NCBI GenBank assembly: GCA_018524725.1
Contig: JAEUWP010000363.1
Span: 1-30,679 of the forward strand
Reading direction: 5' to 3'
DNA: 30,679 bases
DNA from: Podaxis mareebaensis
Taxonomy: Eukaryota; Basidiomycota; Agaricomycetes; Agaricales; Agaricaceae
Shown here: positions 10,759-20,324 of the stretch, one piece after another
How positions within the stretch are numbered: position 1 is the stretch's first letter
Layout of the letters: every line of letters begins with the position of its first letter
Translations under genes and position numbers: made by a program
Notes under the pieces: generated by a model
Database searches by the model: none
Seen by the model: the letters and a program-made list of their open reading frames with translations, nothing else
What the model was told of the DNA's origin: nothing

Positions 10759-11678
10759 CTACCCCAGACTAACTCCCCCACAGCTCACATATTCATTATT
10801 CGGCCCATGGCTTCCCATCTCCCACAGCTCTACTCGTCCAACGTCGTACGTCCCAAAGCTGTGTGTAATCTGTAGTTTCAGAATGTCGCTGTACGAAAAT
10901 GCCTCTCGTCTCCGAGGGCGCCGGTAGCTTGTATTCAGGATCGTGCAATGAAGCTGCTATCTCGTTAATATCTATCTGTGTTGTGTCCAAGTACATGTGT
11001 ACCTTGAGCGGCCGGGTTTCTGTAATATATCCTGCCGTTTTGAATGCCTGATGCACCGCGTCTGTTTCTGTCAGCCCGAGTCATGTTCTGTGTCAAGGTG
11101 GATCTCCTACCGCAGATCTGCTGCAGTCGAGCTGTATCTTCATCAGCCTCTTTCACGCCGAGATACAGCACATGCGCGTTAACCTCTCCGTCACGCTTTT
11201 CTGTCTTGAGCACATCCAGCGTTTCCAGTTTCACTTTGGCAGTTTTGCGTTCCTCAAGAATGGCTCTCAGCCGAGGCTGCAGTGACTCTAGCAACCCGAG
11301 TGCGTCCGCAACAGTTTTCGTCTCCCCGTCGAGCGCCATCACACCTAGTGTGAGATGCAAACGTCGTGGATCGATGACAATAGTCCGGTCCAGACCGCGT
11401 ACGAGCGCTCTGCCTTCTCCATCAAACAAAGCTCTCTGGAGTGCGGCAACCCTGGTACGCAGAGTCGAGTGATTGTGCTATTTCGAACGGGAATTTGTCG
11501 TTGAATCACATAGTAGTATACATCATAACACACCAGAGGCAGTGCCAGGACTACTTATGTTAGTGAGGATCGACGCACAGGAAAAGGAAAACATACAATG
11601 TGTGGGTCTCGGTCCTGCCGCGGGGAACTGTTGTCGTCGAGGCGGCATTTGTTTGGTGAGGCTGTGTCTGAGAGACAT
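10759..11678 (-). CDS. AKAP7-like 2H phosphoesterase, 5 exons, 241 aa
   Basis: Exons: 11597-11678, 11534-11550, 11111-11477, 11003-11067, 10759-10953. The protein carries THFLALPL at the N-terminus, the first catalytic motif in RRLHLTLGVM (His74-x-Thr76), and the second in LKLHCTILNTSYRR (His179-x-Thr181), ending FGTYDVGRVELWEMGS. This is the fold of the A-kinase anchor protein 7 / ASCC1 group, two-histidine enzymes or RNA-binding proteins acting on cyclic or 2'-5' phosphodiesters. Reading through the last intron gives a longer frame without the second HxT, so the 49-nt intron 10954-11002 is essential. Exon 2 is only 17 nt. The gene diverges from the aspartic protease across 89 bp and precedes rho1 in tandem. 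Confidence 0.88.
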
Positions 11679-11767
11679 GGCTTAGTCCAGTGATTGATAT
11701 GTTTTCCTATTTGGATGATGGCGACCGTCACTCATAGGCGCCCAGGAACTCAAACATTTCTCTCACC
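11679..11767. promoter_or_regulatory. Divergent (bidirectional) promoter, 89 bp
   Basis: The start codons of the 2H phosphoesterase (-) and the aspartic protease (+) are only 89 bp apart. This short spacer must hold both 5' leaders and at least the core promoters, so the two genes probably share regulatory DNA. No TATA box or known operator is obvious. Confidence 0.5.
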
Positions 11768-13887
11768 ATGCCCAGCTGGAAGGGCAAGGGCAAGGCCCGG
11801 CCCCGTGCAGACGAGGGTAGCACCGCTGGCGTCGTCATCCCCCTCGGCGTCGTAGGCAGCGGTATCTACGATGTGTACGTTTCTTTTCCTTCTTGCCCGG
11901 ATCTAAGCTCAAACACTGTTTTGTGCAGTGCCTACACCGTACCTGTGTTCATAGGTCATAATGACCAACCATTCTCGCTTCAGGTCGATACCGGTTCCTC
12001 TGACCTCGTATGTTTCGTCCTCGGCTACGACCGCAGTGGCTAACATTCACCCCAGTGGGTCGCCTCTACGTCATGTTCTTCGCCCAGCTGTAGCCAGACC
12101 GGAGGCCACAAATACGATCCATCCGTGTCTGCCATCCAAACTGGCTTACAATTCTTAATATCCTATCTCGCTGGTCAAGTTTCGGGCCCTGTTGTATGGG
12201 ACCGCGTTACTGTTGGAGGATATAGCATCGAATACCAGGCACTATGTGCGTTGCTACTTGCACTCTCTTGTTCTTTCTTTTGACGTGATCCTCTATAGCT
12301 GCTGCTACGAGCGTTACTGATGAACCTCTTACCCCCGATTTTAATGGCATCCTTGGCCTTGCACTCCCTTTAAATTCTATCATCGCACAAAATATTCCGC
12401 CGGTTACCAACAACACCCCTGACGGTGCCGCCTGGGCCTCCAATCTTTTCTCCATTACACCCGTTGAAAATGCCCCCGCTGCGCGCTTCCTCTCCCTTTC
12501 GCTCTCTAGACCAGGCTCCGATCGAATATCCTCGTTTTTGGGCATTGGCAAGCACCCGCCCGAGATTGTCAGTGATCCCAGTAGAATTCGTTACTCGACT
12601 GTGGTCAGCAATCCAGCTGGTAGTCTATTTTGGAAAGCGGGTGTTAGGGGCATTACCGTTTATGTTGACGGCCAACCCAGGGTTGTTGAGATCGGACGCT
12701 CGAATACGGGTGCTGTTTTTCCCAGCGCGGTCATCGACTCCGGTGTCCCATTTATCTTCACCACTTCAAAGGTTGCCAATGCAATCTACGGTGCTATCGA
12801 TGTTCATCCTGCTAAAGATGGGAAATGTGAGTTGCTCTTACCTTGCATTCAAGTCTGTCACTGATCGCTGGCAGATTATGTACCCTGTCGAACACCGCTC
12901 AACATGACTATCACCCTCGACGATCGACCTGAACTTCCTCTACATCCTCTCGACCTCACTGCGGAACCTCCCACAGACAACAACGCCGAATTTTGCATCG
13001 GCCTCATCCAAGCCGCGGATGATCAACTAGCCGACCCCAGATCTGGTATTGGTGACATGATCCTCGGCGTCCCGTTTATGCGCAACACCTATACCGTCAT
13101 GGCCTACACCCTTCCTAACCATGACGGCTCATTCTCGCCTGTCAACACTTCTGTTGACATGCAACCAATACAGCCCCGTTTGGGCCTGATGAGCCTGACG
13201 GATCCCACGAATGCTCTCGATGAATTCAACACAGTTCGGGTGCTCAACCAGCCGCTTACTGCGGACGGCGGTGGTACTTCGACCTCCCACATACATGCTG
13301 GCGGAAAGAAGCTTTCTGTGGGCATCATCGTCCTCATAGCTCTCCTGGGCTTCTTCGCTCTATGTTGCGTGTTGTTCCTTGCGAGATGGCTGGTCTATCG
13401 GAGAATGTACAAGAAACAACGGGAGAGGGATCGTCAGGAGGGGTTGTCGGATGATAAACGCGCTTTGGCGTACCAGCTTGCAAGGCGAAGATCGAGCGAG
13501 CTCGTGGGCATGCCGGATGAAGATACCCTTCGAGCAATGCGCTACGAGGCATATATGAAAAAGGAGCGTGCGATGAGTTACTCGTCAAGGAATCAAAACG
13601 GACCAGATCAGTTGGACGAATTTGGTGTTAATGGAGGATGGAACGATGATACTCTTGTAGCAGGAGCGAGATCATCACCCACGTCCAATAGTTTACGCTC
13701 CTCAAAACACTCGAGGTCTAATTCGTCGCCGGAACGATCCCGCCACCAAAGGACACCGAGTGAAATGCCTGACGTACACCAACGTACAACGAGCGTTGCC
13801 ACACCACTGTTAGACTCTTCGCATCCTACACACGACGACGACGACGACCATCTGTATCAAGATAATACCCATCGACGTGAGGACTAG
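11768..13887 (+). CDS. Pepsin-like aspartic protease with C-terminal membrane anchor, 5 exons, 638 aa
   Basis: Exons: 11768-11874, 11929-12007, 12056-12245, 12299-12826, 12875-13887. The A1 peptidase pattern is clear: AYTVPVFIG, first active site VDTGSSDLWVAS (Asp56), and second active site AVIDSGVPFIF (Asp272), where the usual Thr after Gly is Val. The flap region around VSGPVVWDRVTVGG is recognisable. After the catalytic domain comes a linker and one membrane helix (about 449-475, VGIIVLIALLGFFALCCVLF) followed by basic RRMYKKQRER and a long Ser-rich, acidic cytoplasmic tail with a run of five Asp. Membrane-anchored aspartic proteases of this layout act at the cell surface or in the secretory pathway. 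The ATG has a good context (CACCATGC), but the model has no hydrophobic signal peptide, so a missed upstream exon is possible. Confidence 0.9.
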
Positions 13888-13994
13888 CTTTATTCCCTTC
13901 CTTTTGTTTTCCATTTATCGCGCTCCTTCGGACTCTTTGGGTTGCTTTTTGCTGTCTGTATATACTAATATCTAGGACAATTTTGTACAATCCT

Positions 13995-14891
13995 TTATGT
14001 GCATGACCAACATCCCTCTTTACCCCGTAATCGGTCCACCCAATGTGCTCGAATGTCATCCGATGAAATGTCCTTCGTACTCCTCGGCAACACCAAAAAT
14101 CGTGTTCGATGACCCTCTTTCCCAGCTCGCTCCTCGAGACTCTCCAGATTTTTGACCATCACCTGGTCTTTTAGTTGCGCAGCTGCATTTGGTCTGCTCG
14201 ACAACAGTTCCGGACCGCACTCTATCACCAGCCGCTCAAGCTTTGGTGGGAGTTTTGCAGGGAACATGCATTCTTCGTCATCTCCCGCCGATGACGTGAA
14301 CGCTTGATACAGTTCCTGCGAAAATGAGACAGCAAGGCTCAACCCAGATATCCGTAAGTGAGTCAATGTCGGCATGGACGATTCCAGTGCTCCCAGCCGC
14401 AGAAGACCGTGCGGGTTACGGTTGCCCAGGAGATGTAGGCGTTCCAGTGAGGGAAAGCATGATGGCGAAGAAGGGAAAGGGTAATGGCCATATATCGTGA
14501 GCTCGTACAGGTGTGGAAAGCAGGTGCGGAATAGTCGTGCAAGGAGGGAGGTGCTGTTTAGGGGTGAGGATGCAACGAGGGCCAGGGTTTCGAGTGTCGG
14601 CGCAGCCAGCGCCAGTATGGTCATGATCGAGTTGACGAGCTCTCGCCCACCAGATTTGTCGGAGATGAAGAGGTGGTGAATTCGTCGTTGGTGCACCGGC
14701 GTCTGTTGAAGTTTGTGTGCAAGGCTATGAATCTGAGAGGGTTCGGTGACACAAAGGGATTGGTAGAGATAGGGGAGGGTGATTTGGGCGTAATACTTGG
14801 AGACCAGGGAGAGTGATCGAGCGGTGTACCCATCATCTGTACATGCTAAACTGCATATGTACGAGTGCAGCTCCGGTGGGCAGTGGTTCAT
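13995..14891 (-). CDS. F-box/LRR-like protein, single exon, 298 aa
   Basis: The single-exon protein begins MNHCPPELHSYICSLACTDD and continues LSLVSKYYAQITLPYLYQSL. This is the degenerate F-box pattern (P-E-L-h-x-x-I ... L-x-x-V-s-k) seen in hundreds of Agaricomycete proteins. The middle has leucine-rich repeats of irregular length (APTLETLALVASSPL, FPHLYELTIYGHYPF, FPSLERLHLLGN, MPTLTHLRISGLSL, PPKLERLVIECGPEL). By family it would be a substrate adaptor of an SCF ubiquitin ligase; the target is unknown. It is convergent with the protease gene (107 bp between stops) and lies downstream of the hydrolase on the same strand. Confidence 0.8.
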   Translation of the reverse strand: MNHCPPELHSYICSLACTDDGYTARSLSLVSKYYAQITLPYLYQSLCVTEPSQIHSLAHKLQQTPVHQRRIHHLFISDKSGGRELVNSIMTILALAAPTLETLALVASSPLNSTSLLARLFRTCFPHLYELTIYGHYPFPSSPSCFPSLERLHLLGNRNPHGLLRLGALESSMPTLTHLRISGLSLAVSFSQELYQAFTSSAGDDEECMFPAKLPPKLERLVIECGPELLSSRPNAAAQLKDQVMVKNLESLEERAGKEGHRTRFLVLPRSTKDISSDDIRAHWVDRLRGKEGCWSCT

Positions 14892-15010
14892 GGTGTCTCA
14901 AGGTCTTACACCGGGCTTCATAAATCATGTTGGAGTTTTGTACATGTCCGTAAGGGAGTATGAGCAACAATCATCGACGATGGCGCAATTATTGGCTCGT
15001 CCACGTGACG

Positions 15011-16165
15011 TCACAGAATGTTTTTGACAAAAGTATAGAGACTCTCCATTTCATGCTCATATCTCTCCTCATCGTCGAATCGGTGGTCAAGCCCGTCCAG
15101 CTCGTGATACTCTACACTGGCACCGACACTCTTGTATGCTTCAACGACGTCGAGAGACTGCCGGTGCGGTACTCGCGTGTCAGAGTTACCTGTGATGATA
15201 TACGTCGGAGGCATCGGGAATCTTCCAGTCCGAATGTTCTGTGCGATGCTGTATGTCACTGGCTCAATACCAGTTCCCTCGAGGAGGAGCTGCTTCAAAA
15301 TTCCTCTGCACACGGCTCAGCGCAGGTCCACGACTCGAAACTAACACTCACTCTTGCAACATGTAGGGGTAAAATAAGCTTCGCCTGCCTGTTGCTTCTG
15401 CCCAGCTTGTCTTTTCGGAACTTGGATCTACAAATGTCGCGACTTCCGAGTCCTCGATTACTCGATCCATGTAGGCAACAGGCCGCTGCTTTGTGGACCA
15501 GAATGGATCCAGGAGGTCCGTGATTGGGTACAATGCCACGACTCCCTTGATTCCTTTCGGCCGTTCCACCCCACTTGCCTCATATCCTATCCCAGTTCCC
15601 GCCAGTAGTGCCAGCCACCCGCCCGCGGAGCTCCCGCTCACTACGACGCGAGAGCCGTCAACGCGATTACCAGTGGCCTTTGCGAATTCCTCCGTACGCA
15701 GAAAGTCGAGAGCCGATTTGCAATCAGAAAGGATCGCTGGGATACGTGTTTGAGGGGCAAGGCGGTAGTCCACGGAGATCAGGGAGAGGTTGTATTTGGC
15801 GGGGGCATAGAGCATATGAGGCGCTACGGCTATGCGCGACGTTAACGAGGTCCGTGCTGCTATCATAGCATCCGTTCAAATACCTTTACGCGTTCCCTAG
15901 AGAGAATATATCTATTGTTGAACTACCGATTCCCATTCATTAAAGTGGGATATCCCGTACCTGTAACAGCCCCCCACCTGCGGCATAGGAGCGTCAGTTC
16001 CTGAAACGATAGTCTCTGACATTCCTCACCATGCCACCACAATAATACAGGCGCAGGTGTCGCCTTGGTCGCGTTCTCGGGAATATATACGTCCATCGCA
16101 ATAGATACTCCATCAACCACTCTGTACACCAGTTCGATGGGCTTAGGAACAGGATGGGGTGACAT
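15011..16165 (-). CDS. Alpha/beta hydrolase fold-3 esterase, 5 exons, 312 aa
   Basis: Exons: 16030-16165, 15961-15977, 15884-15896, 15352-15829, 15011-15305. The start is ATG 16165 (MSPHPVPKPIELVYRVVDGV). The protein shows the oxyanion-hole motif LLWWHGGGLLQGTRK (HGGG, residues 45-48), DYRLAPQ, the nucleophile elbow GSSAG (Ser123), the acid region ITGNSDTRVPHRQ and the catalytic His in GLDHRF. This is the hormone-sensitive-lipase-like (abhydrolase_3) group, probably a cytosolic esterase or acyl hydrolase; the substrate is unknown. Two exons of 17 and 13 nt encode the HGGGLLQ and GTRK segment; without them the oxyanion hole is lost. No signal peptide is visible. Confidence 0.92.
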
Positions 16166-17122
16166 TGTGGGAACGCACAGCGAATGGTGTTGAGGTGAAC
16201 ACTCATGCTAGTTATATACGCCTTTCCTAGACTGATCAGCTGCTTCGGGGCCCCGCTAGTCATTTTTGGACCAGCTTTTTCATTTCATTTCTTATTTATA
16301 TCTGGGAACATGAAATGCAGCCTATCATAGTAGGGTTTCCCTTGGAAGCTAGTTCTCTCTCACAGTTCTTGTCGCCAACACTGCAGAAAGCCGAAAGTAT
16401 ATATGATGGCTCCCACTGGAATTTGACCAGGAAGTCTTGTCCTGGCTCTTGATTAGCTACTTGCGTTCTTGACATTCACACCAGGACTATCTCTTCCTTG
16501 CCTCCTCTGAAACAACTGAAGTTTCTCAAATGCCCTCGTTTGCATTTATTTCCTGATACTTCACAAAGAAACCCTTCCACCTACATTGCGCCGCAACACG
16601 GGGTCCCATTGTGAAACTACAGCCTAACTCTTAATCTTTACGTTGGATTCCGCCTAAGCTCCGTGTGTGCCGAAATACTCAATGACGTATGAAATCGACC
16701 AAGTGATAACTGAGTTCAACAATCAATTGTTCGCTGGAGACCGACTGCGCTTCACTTCTAGGCTTCGGGATCGAAGGTTTTTGGGTTTAAGAAGGGGTGA
16801 CCTTCGGTGCTAGACGCTGTCAAATGTGTGGGTGGCGATGCAGTAGGGATTGCCCGACCAGGGACACCTTGATAGAAGCTGGGGCGGCATACAGCGCGCA
16901 ACTCAATGGTTAGGACATGTTCCCATGGCGGTTGTATTTCAGATCTCAACTTTCGGCATGTTCGGCCTCTCGCGGTTACTTCAATTTGACGTACTTACTT
17001 GCACTTGTCTGTCTATGGAAGGCCAACCCTCAGCCGGAATCTAGGCTGCCGCTCCCAATGAACCATTATATATCGTGGATGCTTTTTATGCTTCATTTCT
17101 TTGCCCACATCTTGCTCCTCGA
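16166..17122. other. Intergenic, no gene recognised
   Basis: About 0.95 kb between divergent genes (hydrolase - and membrane protein +). Only short open frames without recognisable features occur. It should contain both promoters; no specific site is claimed. Confidence 0.45.
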
Positions 17123-18432
17123 ATGCTGGCCTCGACCAGTCTGACTGCCTCCCCGCGTGTGTATATCCAGAGGCCTATCTCGTCATCACGGTTCTAAAAT
17201 AGCAAACTTTCAACACAGTAGCGGCTTGGGTTGTACTCCTTTTGGAACTCGCTCGTAACTCTGGGGAGGAGTACACCACTATCTGGAGGCAAGTTGTCGA
17301 AGCGAGTTCCTTAGTTACGAGCTCGAAAAATTCGTTTCAGACCACCCGCTACATTCGTAAAGGCGATTTACATTTTCGCAAGATACTCCCCTATCTTGAC
17401 ACAGCTGTATGTCGTTCCTCTATTCTCCGTCGCCTCATCATTAATTACAACTAGATTCCACCTATACCTTTTGTTCCACTTCACGCCACCATTCTCCCAG
17501 GAAGTGTGCCGAAAATGGTTTCTGTTCGAACACCTCTCCAATTTCCCCCTACATCTATCATTGGATGCCGTAGTGTGCCTCCGAGGTACGTCTCCATTAT
17601 TCGTGAGATGAAAGCTTGCTGACTTATTGTCAGTGTACGCACTATATCGACGCGACGTCAGAGTTGGGATTTTCGTACTGGTTCTGTTCGCCCTTGATGG
17701 AGGAATTACCCTAACAGCAGGAATAACCACTTCTCTTACCGGAAACTTCGACACTATATGTTCTACGACAGCAGATAAATTTGGTCTAGCTGCTCCGTGA
17801 GTCCCTTTAGCTTTCACATATAACACCTGCTTAACAGCATGTTTCCCGTCACACAGAATCGCTTTCCAATGCTCGCAAGGCATTTTGTGGACCATGATTT
17901 GGTGCAAACGGCGTGTCATCACCCAGAAATTCGGTCAGCGGACCCGCCTACAAATCCCCTTTCTTCCCATACTTTTCCGTGATGGGACCCTCATATTGGC
18001 AGTTGCGAGTCGTGAGTGTACTCAACCAGCCTCACCATCCCCTCGCTGATTCATTCAAGTCGGGTCCGCCCTCATTGTTCCTTACTGTGCTGTATTGCGT
18101 CTTGAGACACTCATCTTTTACCCGTCAGTCCACCCAGAATGGACCCGCCCTCAGTGATACTGATAGCCCACTCTAGATGGACGATATCTCTGTTATCCAG
18201 TCTCGTACGTTCATATACCCCAACCCCGTCAGTTGTCGCTGGACTATTGATCACCTGTCAGACATGCCATTTGATTCTCAACATGTTCCGCAGTGCGGAT
18301 ATGACTCTCGACACATGTTCAGAAACCTTTGAGCTTGATACAATTGTGAGTCACGTCTCATCCCGAGACGTGAGCCTGGACACAGGCTCCCAGGACGCGG
18401 GCCCTGATGCCTCATCCTTAGTGGTTTCCTAG
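17123..18432 (+). CDS. DUF6533-type multi-pass membrane protein, 8 exons, 320 aa
   Basis: Exons: 17123-17158, 17203-17288, 17341-17406, 17455-17585, 17634-17796, 17857-18011, 18060-18153, 18201-18432; all phases agree. The order of segments is that of a large Agaricomycete seven-helix-like family. There is a first helix (VAAWVVLLLELA) followed by EEYTTIW, KAIYIFARYSPILTQ, LDAVVCLRVYALYRRDVRVG, a helix (IFVLVLFALDGGITLTAG), IAFQCSQGILWTMIW, RDGTLILAVASLGSAL, and a C-terminal ILNMFRSADMTLDTCSETF. Function is unknown to me; relatives are predicted plasma-membrane proteins. The intron at 17289-17340 starts with GCAAGT after AG, the textbook GC-AG donor; the frame is broken without it. The first exon (12 codons) is the least certain. 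Confidence 0.78.
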
Positions 18433-19880
18433 ATGAGCTACTTTGGCAGCGTGTAATTATAGACACCGAACCTTATTTTATAGAGGAATAGAATCTGCAT
18501 TTGATATTCACTTGCTGCGCGTCTAACACAGTTGAAGTCGGGAATATCAGGGCCAGTACGGGCGTGGAAGGTAGCTAGGGCCTAAGCTCTGGACGTCCAC
18601 GCGACCCGTTCAGGTCAGTCTGCGCGGTCGATCATGCACTCGTCGTACATTCTTCCCGAGTCGCTGAGGTCCCACTCACACTGAGGTCAATTACTAACCA
18701 CATAACCGAAATACTGCACCAAATCAGCCTCTGTCAGTACTCGGCACCTGTGCAGCAAAATTGCAGGCTTCACTTGCGTTGAGGCATTCAGTGTCAAACA
18801 TGCGCGGTTGAACAAAGCTAAAATGTGGAGGTGGGGGCGCAGAACAGAGTAAGTGGGTCGAGGATCAGCGTGGACCGACTCACAGACACACACAAGATAT
18901 GGTCAATGACTTGGATCGTGACGGTCTTTCGAGGCGTTTCACCGCATATTTGGCGAAACGTATGCAGGAAGGTTGTGTTCTCTGGCATCCCTTGAGCTCA
19001 AGGTCACGGATGTCCCATTACTCTCTTTACTTTTTTGCCAAGGATCGAGCATTTGACGAGGTAGTGTTGACGCATTGGCGGTTAAGTCGAAGAGTATAAC
19101 AGACCAGGTTGTTGACGTGCAAATTTGATCATTGTCACTCCTACGTTGTCCCCCGGTATTATATGACATACATTGTAAAGACTGAAACGGGGAAAGGAGG
19201 CACATTACCATGTGCAGCAGGTGAGTCTTAGAGTAGCCGGCAAGTATGCGCTATTTGGATGTTGTCGGGGCGTGTTATGACGGAGTCGGAGAAAAGTGGG
19301 GAAGGGCAGGTGAGAAGGAATTGGGTGTGGTGTGGATAGGCGAATTCGGATCTGGAGGACGCAAGGACGAAATTGTAGGACATTTGGGATTTGGATGGAA
19401 CGGGAGACAGAGTTCGCGGCGCAATTGCTATAGGTACAATCATACGGTTGAGGATGCAAGGGTTTGTGAAACGATGTCACAAGCGAGGAACATACCTAAG
19501 AGCCCGCCCTCTTTCAATCCAGTGTCAATATAGATCCCATGCTCGCGTCTTCCCTTCTTCACTACCCCTCGCATTAACGACCTTCAAGTCCGCCCAAAGT
19601 ATTAGATTGGCAGTTTTGTCGTCCGAACATGTGCAGCCAAGGGTTGGATCGGCGCTATTGTGCAATTCGGTTACATGGCTCTGGAATAGATAGTTAGACA
19701 TAACATTTGTGGAGAGGCGGCTCGAAGAGTAGGTGGTCGATTATGGCGGGCCGTTGGCCTAAAAAAGATTTGGTCCCCGCGGAACTTAATAATGTGCTCG
19801 CGCGGTATTTACATACTGCCTAGACCTAAAGTATACTCAGTAGTTTACAAAATCTAGTTATTACCTTGTCTCGTGGGGGG
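18433..19880. other. Intergenic, no gene recognised
   Basis: This 1.4-kb stretch keeps normal host CpG content. Short open frames exist on both strands (for example around 18900-19200 and 19230-19440), but none shows a recognisable motif or can be spliced into a convincing gene. One weak inverted repeat surrounds 18936-18961 (CGTTTC ... GAAACG). It is the buffer between the gene-rich part and the repeat-rich mobile region. Confidence 0.4.
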
Positions 19881-19883
19881 AAA

Positions 19884-19942
19884 ACCACATGCGCGGGATT
19901 TTCAAAATCCCGCGCACAATTCAAAATCCCGCGCGCAGTGGT
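19884..19942. repeat. CG-rich palindrome with flanking short inverted repeat
   Basis: A near-perfect palindrome spans 19890-19916, with arms TGCGCGGGATTTT and its complement around a single C. A further copy of the complementary arm (AAAATCCCGCGCGC) follows at about 19924-19937. The block is bracketed by ACCAC (19884) and GTGGT (19938). It lies where base composition changes and shares its core with the 49-bp repeats next to it, so it may be a terminal or subterminal sequence of the mobile region. Confidence 0.6.
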
Positions 19943-19995
19943 AACCCTCCCTAGAAGAAGTTATGTGTACAAAATTCATGCGTGGAATTAGAAAT

Positions 19996-20185
19996 ATTTC
20001 GCGCGGGATTTTCTGAAAGTTCCGCGCATGCCTGCTGTGTATGTTCTGCGCGCGGGATTTTCTGAAAGTTCTGCGCATGTTTGCTGTGTATGTTCTGTGC
20101 GCGGGATTTTCTGAAAGTTCTGTGCACACTTGCTGTGTATGTTCTGCACATGGGATTTTCAGAATGTTCCATTCACAAGCTTGGT
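19996..20185. repeat. Four tandem copies of a 49-bp repeat
   Basis: The core GGGATTTT recurs at 20005, 20054, 20103 and 20152, an exact 49-bp period. Each unit has GGGATTTTCTGAAAGTTC (slightly changed in the last copy), then GCGCATG or a derivative, then TTGCTGTGTATGTTCTG (the first copy differs slightly). From left to right the CG pairs turn into TG or CA: CCGCGCATG, TGCGCATG, TGTGCACAC. The preceding palindrome carries the same core in both orientations. Subterminal repeats of this sort are common near the ends of large DNA transposons, but no matching right end lies in the window. Confidence 0.75.
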
Positions 20186-20324
20186 CTCAAGATGAAAGGT
20201 CAACATTATGTGTATTCAGACTATGATAGGGATGAGGGCATAAAGGAGTGACTTTGGTGATGATGAAGGGCATACAATGAAACCACTAAAACTGGAAGAC
20301 TACCTACCAGATCAGAATCAATAA

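Noticed and set aside
10796..11056. Alternative C-terminus of the 2H phosphoesterase by reading through the last intron
   Set aside because: It lacks the second HxT motif, whereas splicing 10954-11002 restores HCT and the expected family C-terminus.
17368..17922. 184-codon open frame on the minus strand
   Set aside because: It lies antisense to the spliced DUF6533-type gene, whose plus-strand exons have clear family motifs and matching phases. The minus translation shows no recognisable feature.
19205..19533. Overlapping open frames on both strands in the 18.4-19.9 kb spacer
   Set aside because: No motif, no convincing splice partners, and comparable openness on both strands; not enough to call a gene.
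19996..20185. CRISPR-like array
   Set aside because: The repeats are direct and contiguous with no unique spacers, and the host is a eukaryote.
20041..20226. Short repetitive open frames over the 49-bp repeats
   Set aside because: They are translations of the tandem repeat in both orientations and carry no protein signal.
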